From Atherinomorus stipes (taxonomy: Eukaryota; Chordata; Actinopteri; Atheriniformes; Atherinidae): a stretch of DNA of 64,000 bases. The translations under genes and the position numbers were made by a program. The notes below the pieces were generated by a model. That model did not search any database. It was given only the letters and a program-made list of their open reading frames with translations, and was not told where the DNA came from. Below are positions 47,985 to 58,735 of this stretch, in pieces. The stretch covers positions 434,001 through 498,000 of the forward strand of contig JALJCO010013744.1 in NCBI GenBank assembly GCA_023101725.1. The letters are read 5' to 3'. The stretch's first letter is position 1. Each line of letters opens with the position of its first letter.

Positions 47985-48525
47985 GCAGGAGATTGACAGA
48001 TAGATCACAGCAGCATCTGATGGGGATGCTGTAACAGTCTGGTGTGGGGAAGAGAAAGCTGAGCCGAAAGGCGAAGATGTCAATTCACAGGTCTATCTCC
48101 ATTCCAACCTTCACCTGCTGTCATGAGCTGTGGGTAGTGACTGAAAGAATATGATCACGACAAGTGACCAAAATGAGCTTCCTCCAAAGGGTGCCTAGCT
48201 TCAGGATAGAGTAAGAAAATCGGTCATCATCAAGGGGCTCAGAGTGGAGCTGCTGCTCCTCGGCATCAAAAGGAGCCAGTTGAGGCGATTTGACATCTGG
48301 TCAGGATGCCTTCTGGATGCTTCCCAGGGGAAGTGTTGCAGACTTGTCTCACCGGAAGGAGGCCTCAGGGTCGACCCATGGCTCACTACGCTTGGTAGCG
48401 CCTCAGTGTCTCCCTGGAAGAGCTGGAGGAGATGGCTGTGGTGAGGGAGGTCTGCTGATCTCTGCTGAGACTATTACCACTGCACCCAGGTACTGGATGA
48501 GTGGAAGAAAATGGATGGATAGGAG
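47985..48525 (+). mobile_element. RTE/Rex3-type retrotransposon, 5'-truncated degenerate copy
   Basis: The translation, in shifting frames, gives KLSRKAKMSIHRSI, CHELWVVTERI and SFLQRV, parallel to the reverse-transcriptase C-terminus at 23.6-23.9 kb. It ends GTGGAAGAAAATGGATGGAT, the expected 3' end with the start of a GGAT/GATG tail. There are many stops and frameshifts. It is more diverged than the copy at 22.9-24.1 kb, so probably older. Confidence 0.75.
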
Positions 48526-48746
48526 AATGGAACGCTTTTGATGTAGGGTGGCGTGAGCTACATCGACTTTGACAGGTTAATGCATGGCCATTCAAACAGC
48601 ACCTGAAGTAGAGAATACATGAAAGTGAAGGACATGACGGTTTGCAATTTGACAAAGAGTGAAATAAATGTTACATAAAAATGCAAATATCTAAGAAAAT
48701 GGACTGAGTTACAATGCAAAAACTTTCATATTGTTGTACAGATGAG

Positions 48747-48905
48747 GGCATGAAAAAGTTCCGCCTTTTCTTGCCAGATGTGGTGCAGTGATAGTGCACT
48801 ATTACTGCACTATCGCTGGCTGAAAGATTTGTCCCGCCAATCAGTACACAAACAAAGGGACCAAACTGGGGGGGTGGAAAGATCCTTGTTCAGGCGTTCA
48901 TTTAT
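48747..48905 (+). repeat. Dispersed repeat R1, left-part copy
   Basis: It follows 27,448-27,602 in direct orientation: GGCATGAAAAAGTTCCGCC, GTGCACTATTACTGCACTAT and TGTCCCGC, ending near CGTTCATTTATGC. The rest of R1 is missing. Confidence 0.6.
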
Positions 48906-49138
48906 GCTCTGAAACCGTTTCCCCTAGGCACACAAGCGTTTCTCTGTGTGATTGAATTAGCAGACGAGTCGCTGGTAAGTGGCTGGCAGTCGGCAGAAAG
49001 GAGAACTTTTTAATGCTCGCATCTGTAGTTTGTGCATCAAGGACTGAATAGACTGTTAGATTGTACACTCATTGGGTATCAGCAATAATTACAACACACA
49101 TGAATCAGGTCCTTCAACTTCATATCTCTAAGATTTAA

Positions 49139-49598
49139 AGGGAAAGTTCGTTTTTTTTTTTCAATCTGGACCAATTTTCTAGCATGAAATATTTTCATTT
49201 TCCGAATGGGAAAATCAAAGGAAAGGGGGGCAAAGAAACCACCAAAAAGATTCGTCCTTATTTAAAGACGTTTACTTGTTACTTGTTATTGTGTCGCATA
49301 ATAGTGACGTCATCAAAGCCGCCGCAGTAAAAATGTCTGTACATAAGGACGAATCACCACAAAAAAGCCACTTTGAGCTCATTGGGGTCATTGTTTTGTA
49401 AGAAAACATTGGTGAAATGAAGAAGTTTGTGGTTCGTAATGCCTTATTTAGAGGCTGTGTGCCTTTCGAGTGGATCTAAATATCTCCCAAAGGAATTCAA
49501 GTTGCATCAAAACTGTCTGGGTGAGTAAATGAAAATATTTCATGCTAGAAAATAGGTCCAGATTTTAAAAAAAAACAAAAAAAAAACGAACTTTCCCT
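49139..49598. mobile_element. T2/Kolobok-like MITE, family 3
   Basis: TTAA lies at 49,135-49,138 and 49,599-49,602. Both ends read inward as AGGGAAAGTTCGTTTTTTTT. After a T-run length difference they continue as TCTGGACC, ATTTTCTAGCATGAAATATT, so the inverted repeats span about 75 bases with very few mismatches. This is the best-preserved TTAA element here and probably the youngest. It has no coding capacity in 460 bp. Confidence 0.8.
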
Positions 49599-49602
49599 TT
49601 AA

Positions 49603-51756
49603 GTTAAGATCTTGACTTCAGTCCAAAAATTGAATTTGTCCTTCTTTTCCCATCCTTTGAAGGAGGAGTTGTGTATTTAGGCGTCATTTTCACAGCATGA
49701 CTCATTTTCTGCTGGGATTCAGTTCACATAGAGCCGTCCTGACATTTGCTTTTAGAATCCAAACCATAGTCCTATCATGAAGACATCCTCAGAATGGGAT
49801 AAAGCTCTGGCGCTGCAGTTTGATCCTTTTCGCAAACACAACATTTCTCTTTCAACACCCCTCCCAAAAAAAGTTGTTTGTCCGTCCACATTTTATGCCA
49901 ACAGCCTTATAGTTTCTCAAGGAGATAGATCTAAAGCAAACTAAAGATGAGCTGCAATGTTCCTTTTGTAGAGCAGTGGCTTTCTGTTAGCCCCGCCCTG
50001 CTACATAATTCTCTTTAGAGTAGGTTTCATGACCTTTCCCAGCCTGATGAGCATCAACAGATCTTTCTTTCAGATTCTCAGATGTCTCCTGTGTTCATGC
50101 TATACCTCCACAACAAAGTGTTGTGAAGAACCTGTCTTTAAGATGAAACAGGGCTTTTCACTCACGTTACATGGGGGGGGACATCTGACTGGGGGGCTCA
50201 CTATAGCCACTCACAGATGTGATATTTTTTTGTACCACTTTTCTTTTCTTTTTTAATTCAAAGCTGAGTTATCTTTATTTACTTGTAGGATTGAAAGGGT
50301 GTAATATTGCAATGTCATTTTTTATGATTAGAAATACAGAAAATCTTAAAGTGCACTTAAACTTTCAGATGTGTGATAAATAAATTTAAATACTGAGACT
50401 TTTGAGCTCATTCTGATCCTCTCCACAGTTTGCCTGTCTTTATTTTATGCAAGTTAAGAAATAATTTAAGTTTTGAAAGTTATTCCTTCGTGATGATTAA
50501 TATCTGAGTGAAAATTTAAACTTCATGAAGATAGTGAAATTTACAGGCACCAAACTAAAGCCGTTTTGATTTAGCATTCACAGAGCATACTGTCATTACA
50601 TGGGAAGAAAAAAGGGAAAAGTGCTGTCAGAGACATCAATGGATTTTTTAGAAAATATCAAAGCGCAGTTGCTCGGAGGACATGATAGGGTGGTATACCT
50701 GTTTTTATCTCCGAATGCTGCCCTGATATTTTCTGAAGGCTGCCTACCACTGACACAGCCTTCAAACTATTATCTCTCTGCTTCCTTCCTCCTCACCCCT
50801 CCCCTCCTCCCCCACACCCACGAACATAAAAACACTCTCTGCAAGTCCCTGTCTCAGCAGAAAATATTGGAAGATATAACGATGATGGTAAACAGGGAGT
50901 ACAAAGTGGTTAATAAAGAAAAAAAATGAAAGAAGCTTCTTAGTCCAATGCATGCAGAGTGATTGAAAAGACTGATTTAAAGAAAAACTGTTCAAAACAT
51001 GCAAACATAAATGTAAGGCAGTACTACTACCTCAGTTAAAGCGTACAGGAAGAGGGGGATATTTTCATGGAGGTAAATTTAATCTGCGTAAAGTAGTGAT
51101 TATGTAAATTTCTCCACACAACAATGGGATCATCAATGAGAGCAGGATGTTCATTAGGCTCAGCAAGCCTTAATATATGGATGTTTTGGCAAATACACAG
51201 AGCAGATTGATAAGCAAACTCACTCATGCATGATTTCTCTGTTAATCGCTTGACTCGGGATTCAAATGTGTCAGCTTATGTTCTCCTTACAAGTCATATT
51301 AGCAGCCATAACTTACACAACCAGCAGACAAAGCTACACTGAAATTCACAAAGGCCTTTTTCCTTTTTAAACTCAATTCAGCCAAATGTTTCCATGTGGG
51401 TTTTTTTTTTTTTTTGGTTTTGGATAATATAAAGGACAGCTGTACCCATGGAGGAAACTAAATGTCTGTCTAGCACAGCGAGACGGGGATTAAGTTGACT
51501 AAAGTGGAGTCTCAAATTGTTGTTGATGGATATGTGATGAGATAAAGCAGAAACATCAGTATTTTGCTTCAACAGATGATGTGTCTCTTTCAGTAGGTCT
51601 AAGGGCTGGATACCTCACGACTTAGTTCAATTTTGATTCTTTGGGTTGTATCGATTCAATTTAATATTGATTTAAATTCTATGATATTGTTTCAGTAAGA
51701 TGTAGAAACTCTGCTGTAAATGACTAAATATATGTTTTAACGCCCATTTGAACATA
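49603..51756. other. Non-coding stretch, no gene seen
   Basis: No exon was recognised. The 109-codon plus frame at 50,600-50,929 begins MGRKKGKVLSETSMDF but contains no known domain, and composition around it is ordinary. A T run lies near 51,401-51,415. Confidence 0.45.
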
Positions 51757-52461
51757 CAGTTGTGTCAAAAAGTGTTTGCCCCCTTCCTGGTTATTTTTTT
51801 TGCATGTTTGCCACACTAATATGTTTCAGATCATCAAACAAATTTAAATGTGAGACAAAGATAACACAAGCAAACACAAAATGCAGTTTTTAAATGAAGA
51901 TTTCTATTAGTAAGGGAGGGAAAGCATCTAAACCTCCTTGGCCCTGTGTGAAAAAGTGCACACACACCAGCAAGTCCACCTCTGAATGGCTTAAGAACAA
52001 CAAAATGAAGACTTTGGAGTGGTCTAGTCAAAGTCCTGACCTGAATCCAATTGAGATGCAGTGGAATGACCTTAAAAAGGCGGTTCATGCTGGAAATCCC
52101 TCCAATGTTGCTGAATTACAACAATTCTGCAAAGATGAGTGAAACAAAATTCCTCCACAGTGCTGTAGAAGACTCACTGCCAGTTATTACAAACGCTTGA
52201 TTGCTGTTGTTGCTGCTAAGGGTGGAACAACCACATATTAGGTTTAGGGGGCAATCACTTTTTCACACAGGGCCATGTAGGTTTGGATTTTCTTTCCCCA
52301 TTAAAAATAAAAATCTTCATTTAAAAACTGAATTTTGTGTTTACTTGTGTTATCTTTTGTCTCACATTTAAATTTGTTTGATGATCTGAAACATATTAGT
52401 GTGACAAAGATGCAAAAAAAATAAGAAATCAGGAAGGGGGCAAATACTTTTTACACTACTG
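51757..52461 (+). mobile_element. Tc1-like element with long inverted repeats, deletion derivative
   Basis: TA flanks both ends (51,755-51,756 and 52,462-52,463). The left end is CAGTTGTGTCAAAAAGTGTT and the right end, read inward, is CAGTAGTGTAAAAAGTATTT. Both continue as TGCCCCCTTCCTG, with inverted repeats of about 200 bases (51,757-51,957 and 52,248-52,461). TA duplication and the transposase remnant inside place it in Tc1/mariner. About two thirds of the transposase gene is missing. Confidence 0.9.
51972..52241 (+). pseudogene. Tc1-like transposase, C-terminal third
   Basis: The frame reads KSTSEWLKNNKMKTLEW, SSQSPDLNPIEMQWNDL, and onward to KRLIAVVAAKGGTTTY with a normal stop at 52,239-52,241. 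The Glu of NPIE is the third residue of the DDE triad; the first two Asp residues are deleted. One in-frame TGA (52,140-52,142) replaces a codon that is Trp in the family. Otherwise this part is open, so the insertion is fairly young. Confidence 0.85.
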
Positions 52462-52867
52462 TATATAGTATGTAACCTCATGATTTTGAGTAATAAAACA
52501 TCTAAATAAAAAACTAGTTGCCATTTTGTTTTGTGTGATCTAACATGGCCTCCATTGTAAATAACACACTGGTGCCCTTCATGTCAGCTGGTGAATCGAT
52601 TCAGAGCTGAATCAATAATGAATTGCACAAGGAAATATTTTGATATCTGGATTAATTTAAATGTTTAATCCCTAGTAGGAATCATGTTAATGCCTTGAAC
52701 TCTGTGCCTACCTGTAAGGCCTCTGCTCAAAAATTGCTTCTCCAAAGTGAGTAAATGAGTCTGCCTCTGCAACCACAAGGTCTATTTAAAAACGTTCTCA
52801 CTCATAACAAAGGGAACACTTATGTGTTTTCTTAAGAAAAAAATAGTAAAGTAAAAATACGTAGACA

Positions 52868-52952
52868 TGAAGGAGTCTGGGCTTCCTTGCTTAAGCTGCT
52901 GACCCCCACAACCCAACCCCAGATAAGCAGAAGAAGATGAATGGATGGATGA
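52868..52952 (+). mobile_element. RTE/Rex3-type retrotransposon, 3'-end fragment
   Basis: GTCTGGGCTTCCTTGCTTAA, GCTGACCCC and GATAAGCAGAAGAAGATG parallel the last 70 bases of the copy at 22.9-24.1 kb, followed by ATGGATGGATGA as the tail. A short, severely 5'-truncated insertion. Confidence 0.7.
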
Positions 52953-53174
52953 ATTTTTAATAATGTACCACAGTTAATTCAGTGATAAAATGATAAAGAA
53001 AACTTTTTTTTTCTGCATTTTCTGATTGTTGTTTCACAACCAGTTGTGCACACACCTCAACAAAGGTCCGCCATTGATTTATCATGACTGATTAGCTCAG
53101 GGTTTTGTAGGATATGTGCAAATATCCGTGCACTATTTTTCATAAGAAATCATACAAAGCATATGAGAGCCATG

Positions 53175-53245
53175 CTGGGTCGTGAGCCCACGACATGAGG
53201 CAGGGCACACCATGGACAGGTTGCCATTCCATTGCAGGGGCAAAA
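53175..53245 (-). repeat. SINE/LINE-tail fragment (CCTGGACAGG type)
   Basis: GCAGGGCACACCATGGACAGG and TTGCCATTCCATTGCAGGGG resemble, on the minus strand, a widespread fish repeat whose forward strand contains TGTCCAGGGTGTACCC. The family is not resolved. Confidence 0.45.
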
Positions 53246-53909
53246 ATCTGAAATTAAAAGAATAGATAAATATAAATAAATAAATGAAATTCAAAGTTAA
53301 AAGAAATAATTTAACATCTACAAAAAGCCCTTAATTTGCAGAAATGTAGTATTTCTACAACTCTTGCATTACTAATCCTTGTGTGATACAAACTGGCCAG
53401 AAAGCATTTTTCTGTGCATAATTAAAATAGGTTGAGATTTCTGGGCAATACAAAACGCCCACAGTCCAATAACTTTTGGAAAAGAAGAAAGGCTATGCCA
53501 AGTCAGACTGCTTAACTTGAGGGAATCTCAGTTTGCATTATCAACACATGAAGAGCAACTTCTGCTTGAGTGAAGTGCCATGTTTTATACATGTTAAGGT
53601 TGGTTTCATAAGAACAAGCCCAGCATGTTAAATATGATGGAATCATCTTATAATTTGCATTTTTAAAACAAGTACTTGCACAAATCATCAACAAACTGAG
53701 TGCGCAGTCATAGAGTTTTTAGTTTTTAGATCTTAAGTTAATGTTCACTTGGCTGAGACAATAGGAGAGCTGTCAGTGGAAACAATGGGAGGGATTATGA
53801 GACTCCTGCAAATTCAGCTCGGAGTGAGTAATACCTAAAAAGAAGAAAACAAGGTTACTGTGAGCTAAGGATGTGTGATTACTGTAAAAGACTGAATGAA
53901 AGTGATGAA
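53246..53909. other. Non-coding stretch, no gene seen
   Basis: AT-rich with short A runs. The 60-65-codon minus-strand frames resemble nothing known. Confidence 0.4.
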
Positions 53910-54312
53910 TCGTGAATCTGAAATGTACAAGATCATTTTGGAACTGTTGGATGCAGGTGCAATGAAACATGATGACTTCCTGAAGAAAACAAGCAAATCA
54001 CCGATGATGTGAGGCGATGTCATTATCTCTACAGCAAATGTACAGATAAGCATTGAAATTCTGAACACTTTCCTGCTTCCATCGATCACAAGGAGGTTTG
54101 GTGATGCTCAGGTCATTTTTCAGGATGATAATGCATCTTACCGCAGATCAAAGAGTGTTTAAAGTTTTCATCAGGAAAGACATCAGCTCATTGTCATAGC
54201 TAATCTGCCAACTGCAACACAAGAGACCTGGAACCTGACTGATGTATTGTTTTTCATTAGTGAAGTCCACACCTCAAAGAATTCCAGCTGTCACCAAAGC
54301 CTGAGGAGCTGC
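53910..54312 (+). pseudogene. Tc1/mariner transposase relic, C-terminal half
   Basis: Readable pieces are YKIILELLDAGAMKHDDF, ISIEILNTFLLPSITRRFGD, VIFQDDNASYRRSK and, after a frame change, PQRIPAVTKA then GAAAK. FQDDN carries the second catalytic Asp. The SPDLN/Glu segment is deleted: the frame passes from the region after RSKSV straight to a QETWN helix. Stops occur in all three frames. It belongs to a different subfamily from the elements at 32.5 and 51.8 kb. No inverted repeats were found. Confidence 0.7.
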
Positions 54313-57300
54313 AGCAAAGTAGTAGACATCGTTTTTCCGATGGGTGAGAGAAACCATAGTATACTTATTCATCTACCTGATCTGAGGGAAAAACGAAGGG
54401 CATTGACAGGAATTTAATTAAAGTGTTGTTGTTTTTTTTTCGTTTTGCAAAGTCAATATATTCAGCTATTAGATAAAACTAATCTATCATAGTTTTTTTC
54501 AAGATGAAAGACAGATACTATATGATAGGGCAATTCTATAATTAAGAAATGATAAATGACAGGGTTTGTACAACATCACTGTTGTGTGAGTCCAGGAGAT
54601 ATGACATAATATGTTACATTTCACAAATTCTGTATATCTCTGTCAGTACGGTTAGGCAAAGCTGCATTAAAATACAGCTCAATGTCCAGAGTTTGAACTG
54701 GCTATTTAACTTGATTACAATCCTTTTCCCAGGATACATGCACAGTAATCAATTTATTCACCCAAGTAAGACAAGTCTGTGGACTGTGTGAAAAAACATT
54801 CATGAAATTCTGCTGCCTATTCTCTCTTTCTTGTGGCTAAATAAAAAATATCGCTGAATTTGTTGCAAAGACATTGAATCTTGAACTGATTTTTTTTTTT
54901 TTTTTTTTTTTTTTTAGATGATGATGTAGTTATCAGATCAGGTTCTTCTTAGAGCAGAGGAACAGTCCGAAAATGCTTCACGCTTCTGACATGACATGTA
55001 GTATTAATGGTCTCTTTAAAGGCAAAGTTTCTAACGTCTTTATTCTTAATTAGGGAGCAAGTTTTGTAAATTAGACCATATTATTATACACATAGGTTTT
55101 TATGTTTTTAATTAGAAGACTGGACTTTAGAGCATGTGTAGATTGCCATAGTCTATTCAAACCTAGTTCAGTGCATCATTGAGCATGTTAGAAACTCAGA
55201 TCACAAATCAATGCAGTGAATGATGACACGTGTAATTTAAGATCTGTGATTGGCGGAAAGTTATAGAGGGCAGTCTCATCATATTTTTCTGTTTGTGTGT
55301 GTAGAAGGAGGATGGATACTGTTGAACTGAACAGAGCTGATGTTTCAGCGGCTGCTTGCAGAGCTTCCGATGTTTTTGGGGGGTTTGGGGGATGACAGTA
55401 TAGGTGAAGTAGCTTTCCATTCTTTTAGAAAGAAAGTGCTATAATATTCTAAATGCTCTTCATGTTGTAGATTTTTATGATCATGGTGTCCTATTTAGTT
55501 TGGACATGTAAATGTACAGTGGGGTTATTTCTATTTTTACTATTATGGAATTATGGAAAAGCAGTTAGGCTTGTCCTGCAGACATGATTTAGACTTTTAT
55601 TTTTACAGTATAATTACAAAATTTTTACACAGACATACTTTATCATGTGCAATCATCCTCAAATTCATTCATACCTTCCCATTAAAGAAGAAAAAAAAAT
55701 CTGCAGTCAGTGAAATAAAGTGAAATTGACAAAAGTGACAAAAAAAATCATGACAATGTTTTTTAATTGTGGTTCAACAGAAATATTAAATCAAGCAAAA
55801 AGGAAAATGAGCAAACAAGCATGACTGCACCCCTAAACTAAAATTTTGTTGAGAAACCCTTTGACATCCAATGCAATCAAGTGTTTTCTGTTCAGTCAGA
55901 CTTCTGCATCTGTTGACAGGTATTTTGGTCCACTCCTCTTGAGCAAGGTGCTCTAATTTTTTTAATTATTTTTTTTTCAACTAAATTATCATTTAGTACA
56001 TTTTCATTTATTATTACTTTTCTAGCATCTTGTTATTTGAATAACTATTGTGAATTGACCCTTTTCTTTAATGGGAGGGTTTGAATACATTTGAGGATGA
56101 CTACATAGGTTTCTGCTTATAATAACTGATACAGTTTTACTGAAGAGGTCTGAGGGCTGAGCCACTGTTACTCAGAGTGGCTATATGTCAGCATCTACTT
56201 ATTAGAGGCCATCTACACCCTTCTTGCCTTTACACTCCAGCCTAGTTGTGGTAACTATTCTCTAATGAGACAGTTGACCCTGCTAGCTTGCTGTATCTGA
56301 CTCAGCAAACAGAAACAGATTCAGAACTGAGACAGTAATTGGTTGCTGAGAAAAATACATCAATATGGATAGTTTAAAGAAACAAGGGAATACAAAGCAG
56401 CATCACATGATCAGCAATCATCATTGCAAAGTTAAACCCCTGATCTCTTGTTATTCTCAGCAGCAGTAGTGGCCATATTTATCTATCGTCACAACTTGCA
56501 ACATATTCCTCTTCAGATACATTACACACAACTCTTAAAGAAAAGGGGATAACAGAGACAAGTCAACCAAAAAATCTGAAGCATCTGCCAGCATTACTGT
56601 CCCGGCTCATGTTTAACTGGTGTGTGATGGTCATGTATGCAAATAGCTAGTGAGGAGAAGTACTGTGAGGCGTTGTGAACTTTCTCTCCCCGTTTTTAAG
56701 TGGTAGAATGTTTCCCCTCCCATGAATACCAAGGGCAGTCTGCTTCCATTATTCATAACCCAGCTGTTCTAAGGTGCCCATATTTACACTTATATTGCAG
56801 AACCAGCGAGCAGCTTTCCCTTTTTAATATTGTGGATGCTAGCCCTCTCTGACTTCTGCAGCTAAAGGACCAGTCAGAGTTACTGTGGGGCAAAAAGAGT
56901 GCACTGATGGGTGGCAAGCTAGCGAATTTATAAACAAGATCTGTAATATCATATTTGCTATGTGAATTATTGAAAAGAATTTTATGATGCTTTTCAAATT
57001 TCATGGGAATTTGAATATAATTTGATTATGAGCCAGCTACAGATCCCGAGGACATTGGCATGATTAGGTTATTCATATGGCTTAAACCACGGCCCTGTGC
57101 TGTGCTTAGGGGTGTCTGAGGAAAAATGAACTGGCAAAAATCTCAATCCAGTATACAACCAAAATGATCAACAGTCATTACATGGCCATCGGCCAGCAGC
57201 CCAGGCGAATGAATAACACATGAATCCCTGTTGATGAAACATTGGAGAGTAGTTACCAGTACCCAGCTGTCTCATTGAGATGGTATTCCTTGCCAAATGG

Positions 57301-58452
57301 AGCAAATCTGGTCAAAATACAAGCCAAGCAGGTGGTATGTAAGCCTCATGACACCTCAGAGGCAAAACTAACAGGTCTGAAAATGACCTGGTCCACCAAC
57401 CACAGGCAGATTGTCTTAAGAGTTGATATTTCCCAAATAAAGTAATACCTCACAGCACAGCAGCACTTTTCTGGTGTCTTTTACACTGTCTGAGCTGGTT
57501 CATCACAGATAGGAGGCCGATATGTTCTCACTAGACGGCCTCAGTAGATCTTGTTGCAGAGCTGTCCCTGATGGCAAAAAAATCCATGGCAAGCGACTGT
57601 AGTTTGAGCTGGTTTATCCTCTGCACAAGGCAGTCCATCGGTGACTTGGGTTATACTCCCCAATCCTGTCCAGTCCCCTCCTGTGGGATTTAAGATGAGA
57701 ACACCATCAAGAGCACAGACAGGATGAAGTTACAATATGAGACACATTTCTTATTTATTGTATGTGGTCAGGCTGCTGAGGAGGTTTGAGTTTGGCCGGA
57801 AAAAGACATTTCTTACTGCTGCCTTTCATCATTTTCCAAGAACTTATTCAGCTGACACCATCTGAGACACAATACATTTTAAATCAATTTAACATCTTTA
57901 ATGCTCTTAGAAGCGGGTGACATTCAGTTCTCATTACAGAGGAAGTTACAGGTACATTAAGAGTCTTGTGCAAACTGGAATGTATGGAGGCTCCATATTC
58001 TAAAACACTCGCATAACAAATAATATATTTAATTACCGTATATTCTATTATCACAAAAACATTAGTTTGTTAAAACTCCTGTTACAGTAAAAGGTTAGGT
58101 TTATTTCTAAAGAATGAGTAAAAAATAATTATGGCCAAAAATCTATTAGATTAATTAATAACTTCAGCCAAATTACTCATGAGGCATTATTACGTTTAAA
58201 ATCTAAGAATGACAAACATTTTGCTGCTAACCTGTGAAATCCATGCACCTCCAAAACATTATCGTTTTATGAGCTTTGCATTTTTCATCTAGTCCAATTG
58301 GTTTGTTCATTATTTATTTATTTGGAGGAGATTTACTCATAAATAAACTCACTTTTTCACAGCCTATAGGAATATCCCTTCATTTTTCTTAAAAGATATA
58401 ACAGGTAAGTTTAAAATTGTGTTGATTGCATATTTGATGTTGCCACAGTTAT
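54313..58452. other. Non-coding stretch, no gene seen
   Basis: It contains a 26-base T run at 54,890-54,915. Frames of 67-83 codons match nothing known. A transposon end may be present near 55,700-56,110 (AT-rich, ATTAAAGAAG words), but no paired terminus was found. Confidence 0.45.
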
Positions 58453-58735
58453 GGGGGGGGGGGGGGGGGGGGGGGGGGTTTGGGGGGGGGGGGTGGGCGG
58501 GGGGGGGGGGGGGGGGGGGGAGGGGCCACGGGGGCGGGGGGGGGGGGGGGGGGGGGGAGGGGGGGGGGGTTGGGGTGTGGGGGCTGGGGGGCGGGAGGGC
58601 GGCAACGGGGGAGGGGGGAATCATAGCAGGCGGCCAAGGGGGGGGGGGGGGGGGGGGTTGGTGGGGGGTGGGGGCCCGGGGGGGGGGGGCCGGGGGGGGG
58701 GGGGGGGCGAGGGGGTTGGATCGGGTAGAAGGGAG
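58453..58735. repeat. Interrupted poly-G tract, possible sequence artefact
   Basis: It opens with 26 consecutive G bases and continues for about 280 bases of nearly pure G with scattered T, C and A. The flanks are ordinary AT-rich DNA. Frames of 62-136 codons are Gly-rich on the plus strand and Pro-rich on the minus strand and are not proteins. If real, it could form many G-quadruplexes. The irregular interruptions without a repeat unit resemble low-quality base calls more than a minisatellite. Confidence 0.85.

Noticed and set aside
51023..51034. TGAGGTAGTAGT on the minus strand, identical to the first 12 bases of some let-7 members
   Set aside because: The 3' half differs and no precursor hairpin or star-strand complement was found.
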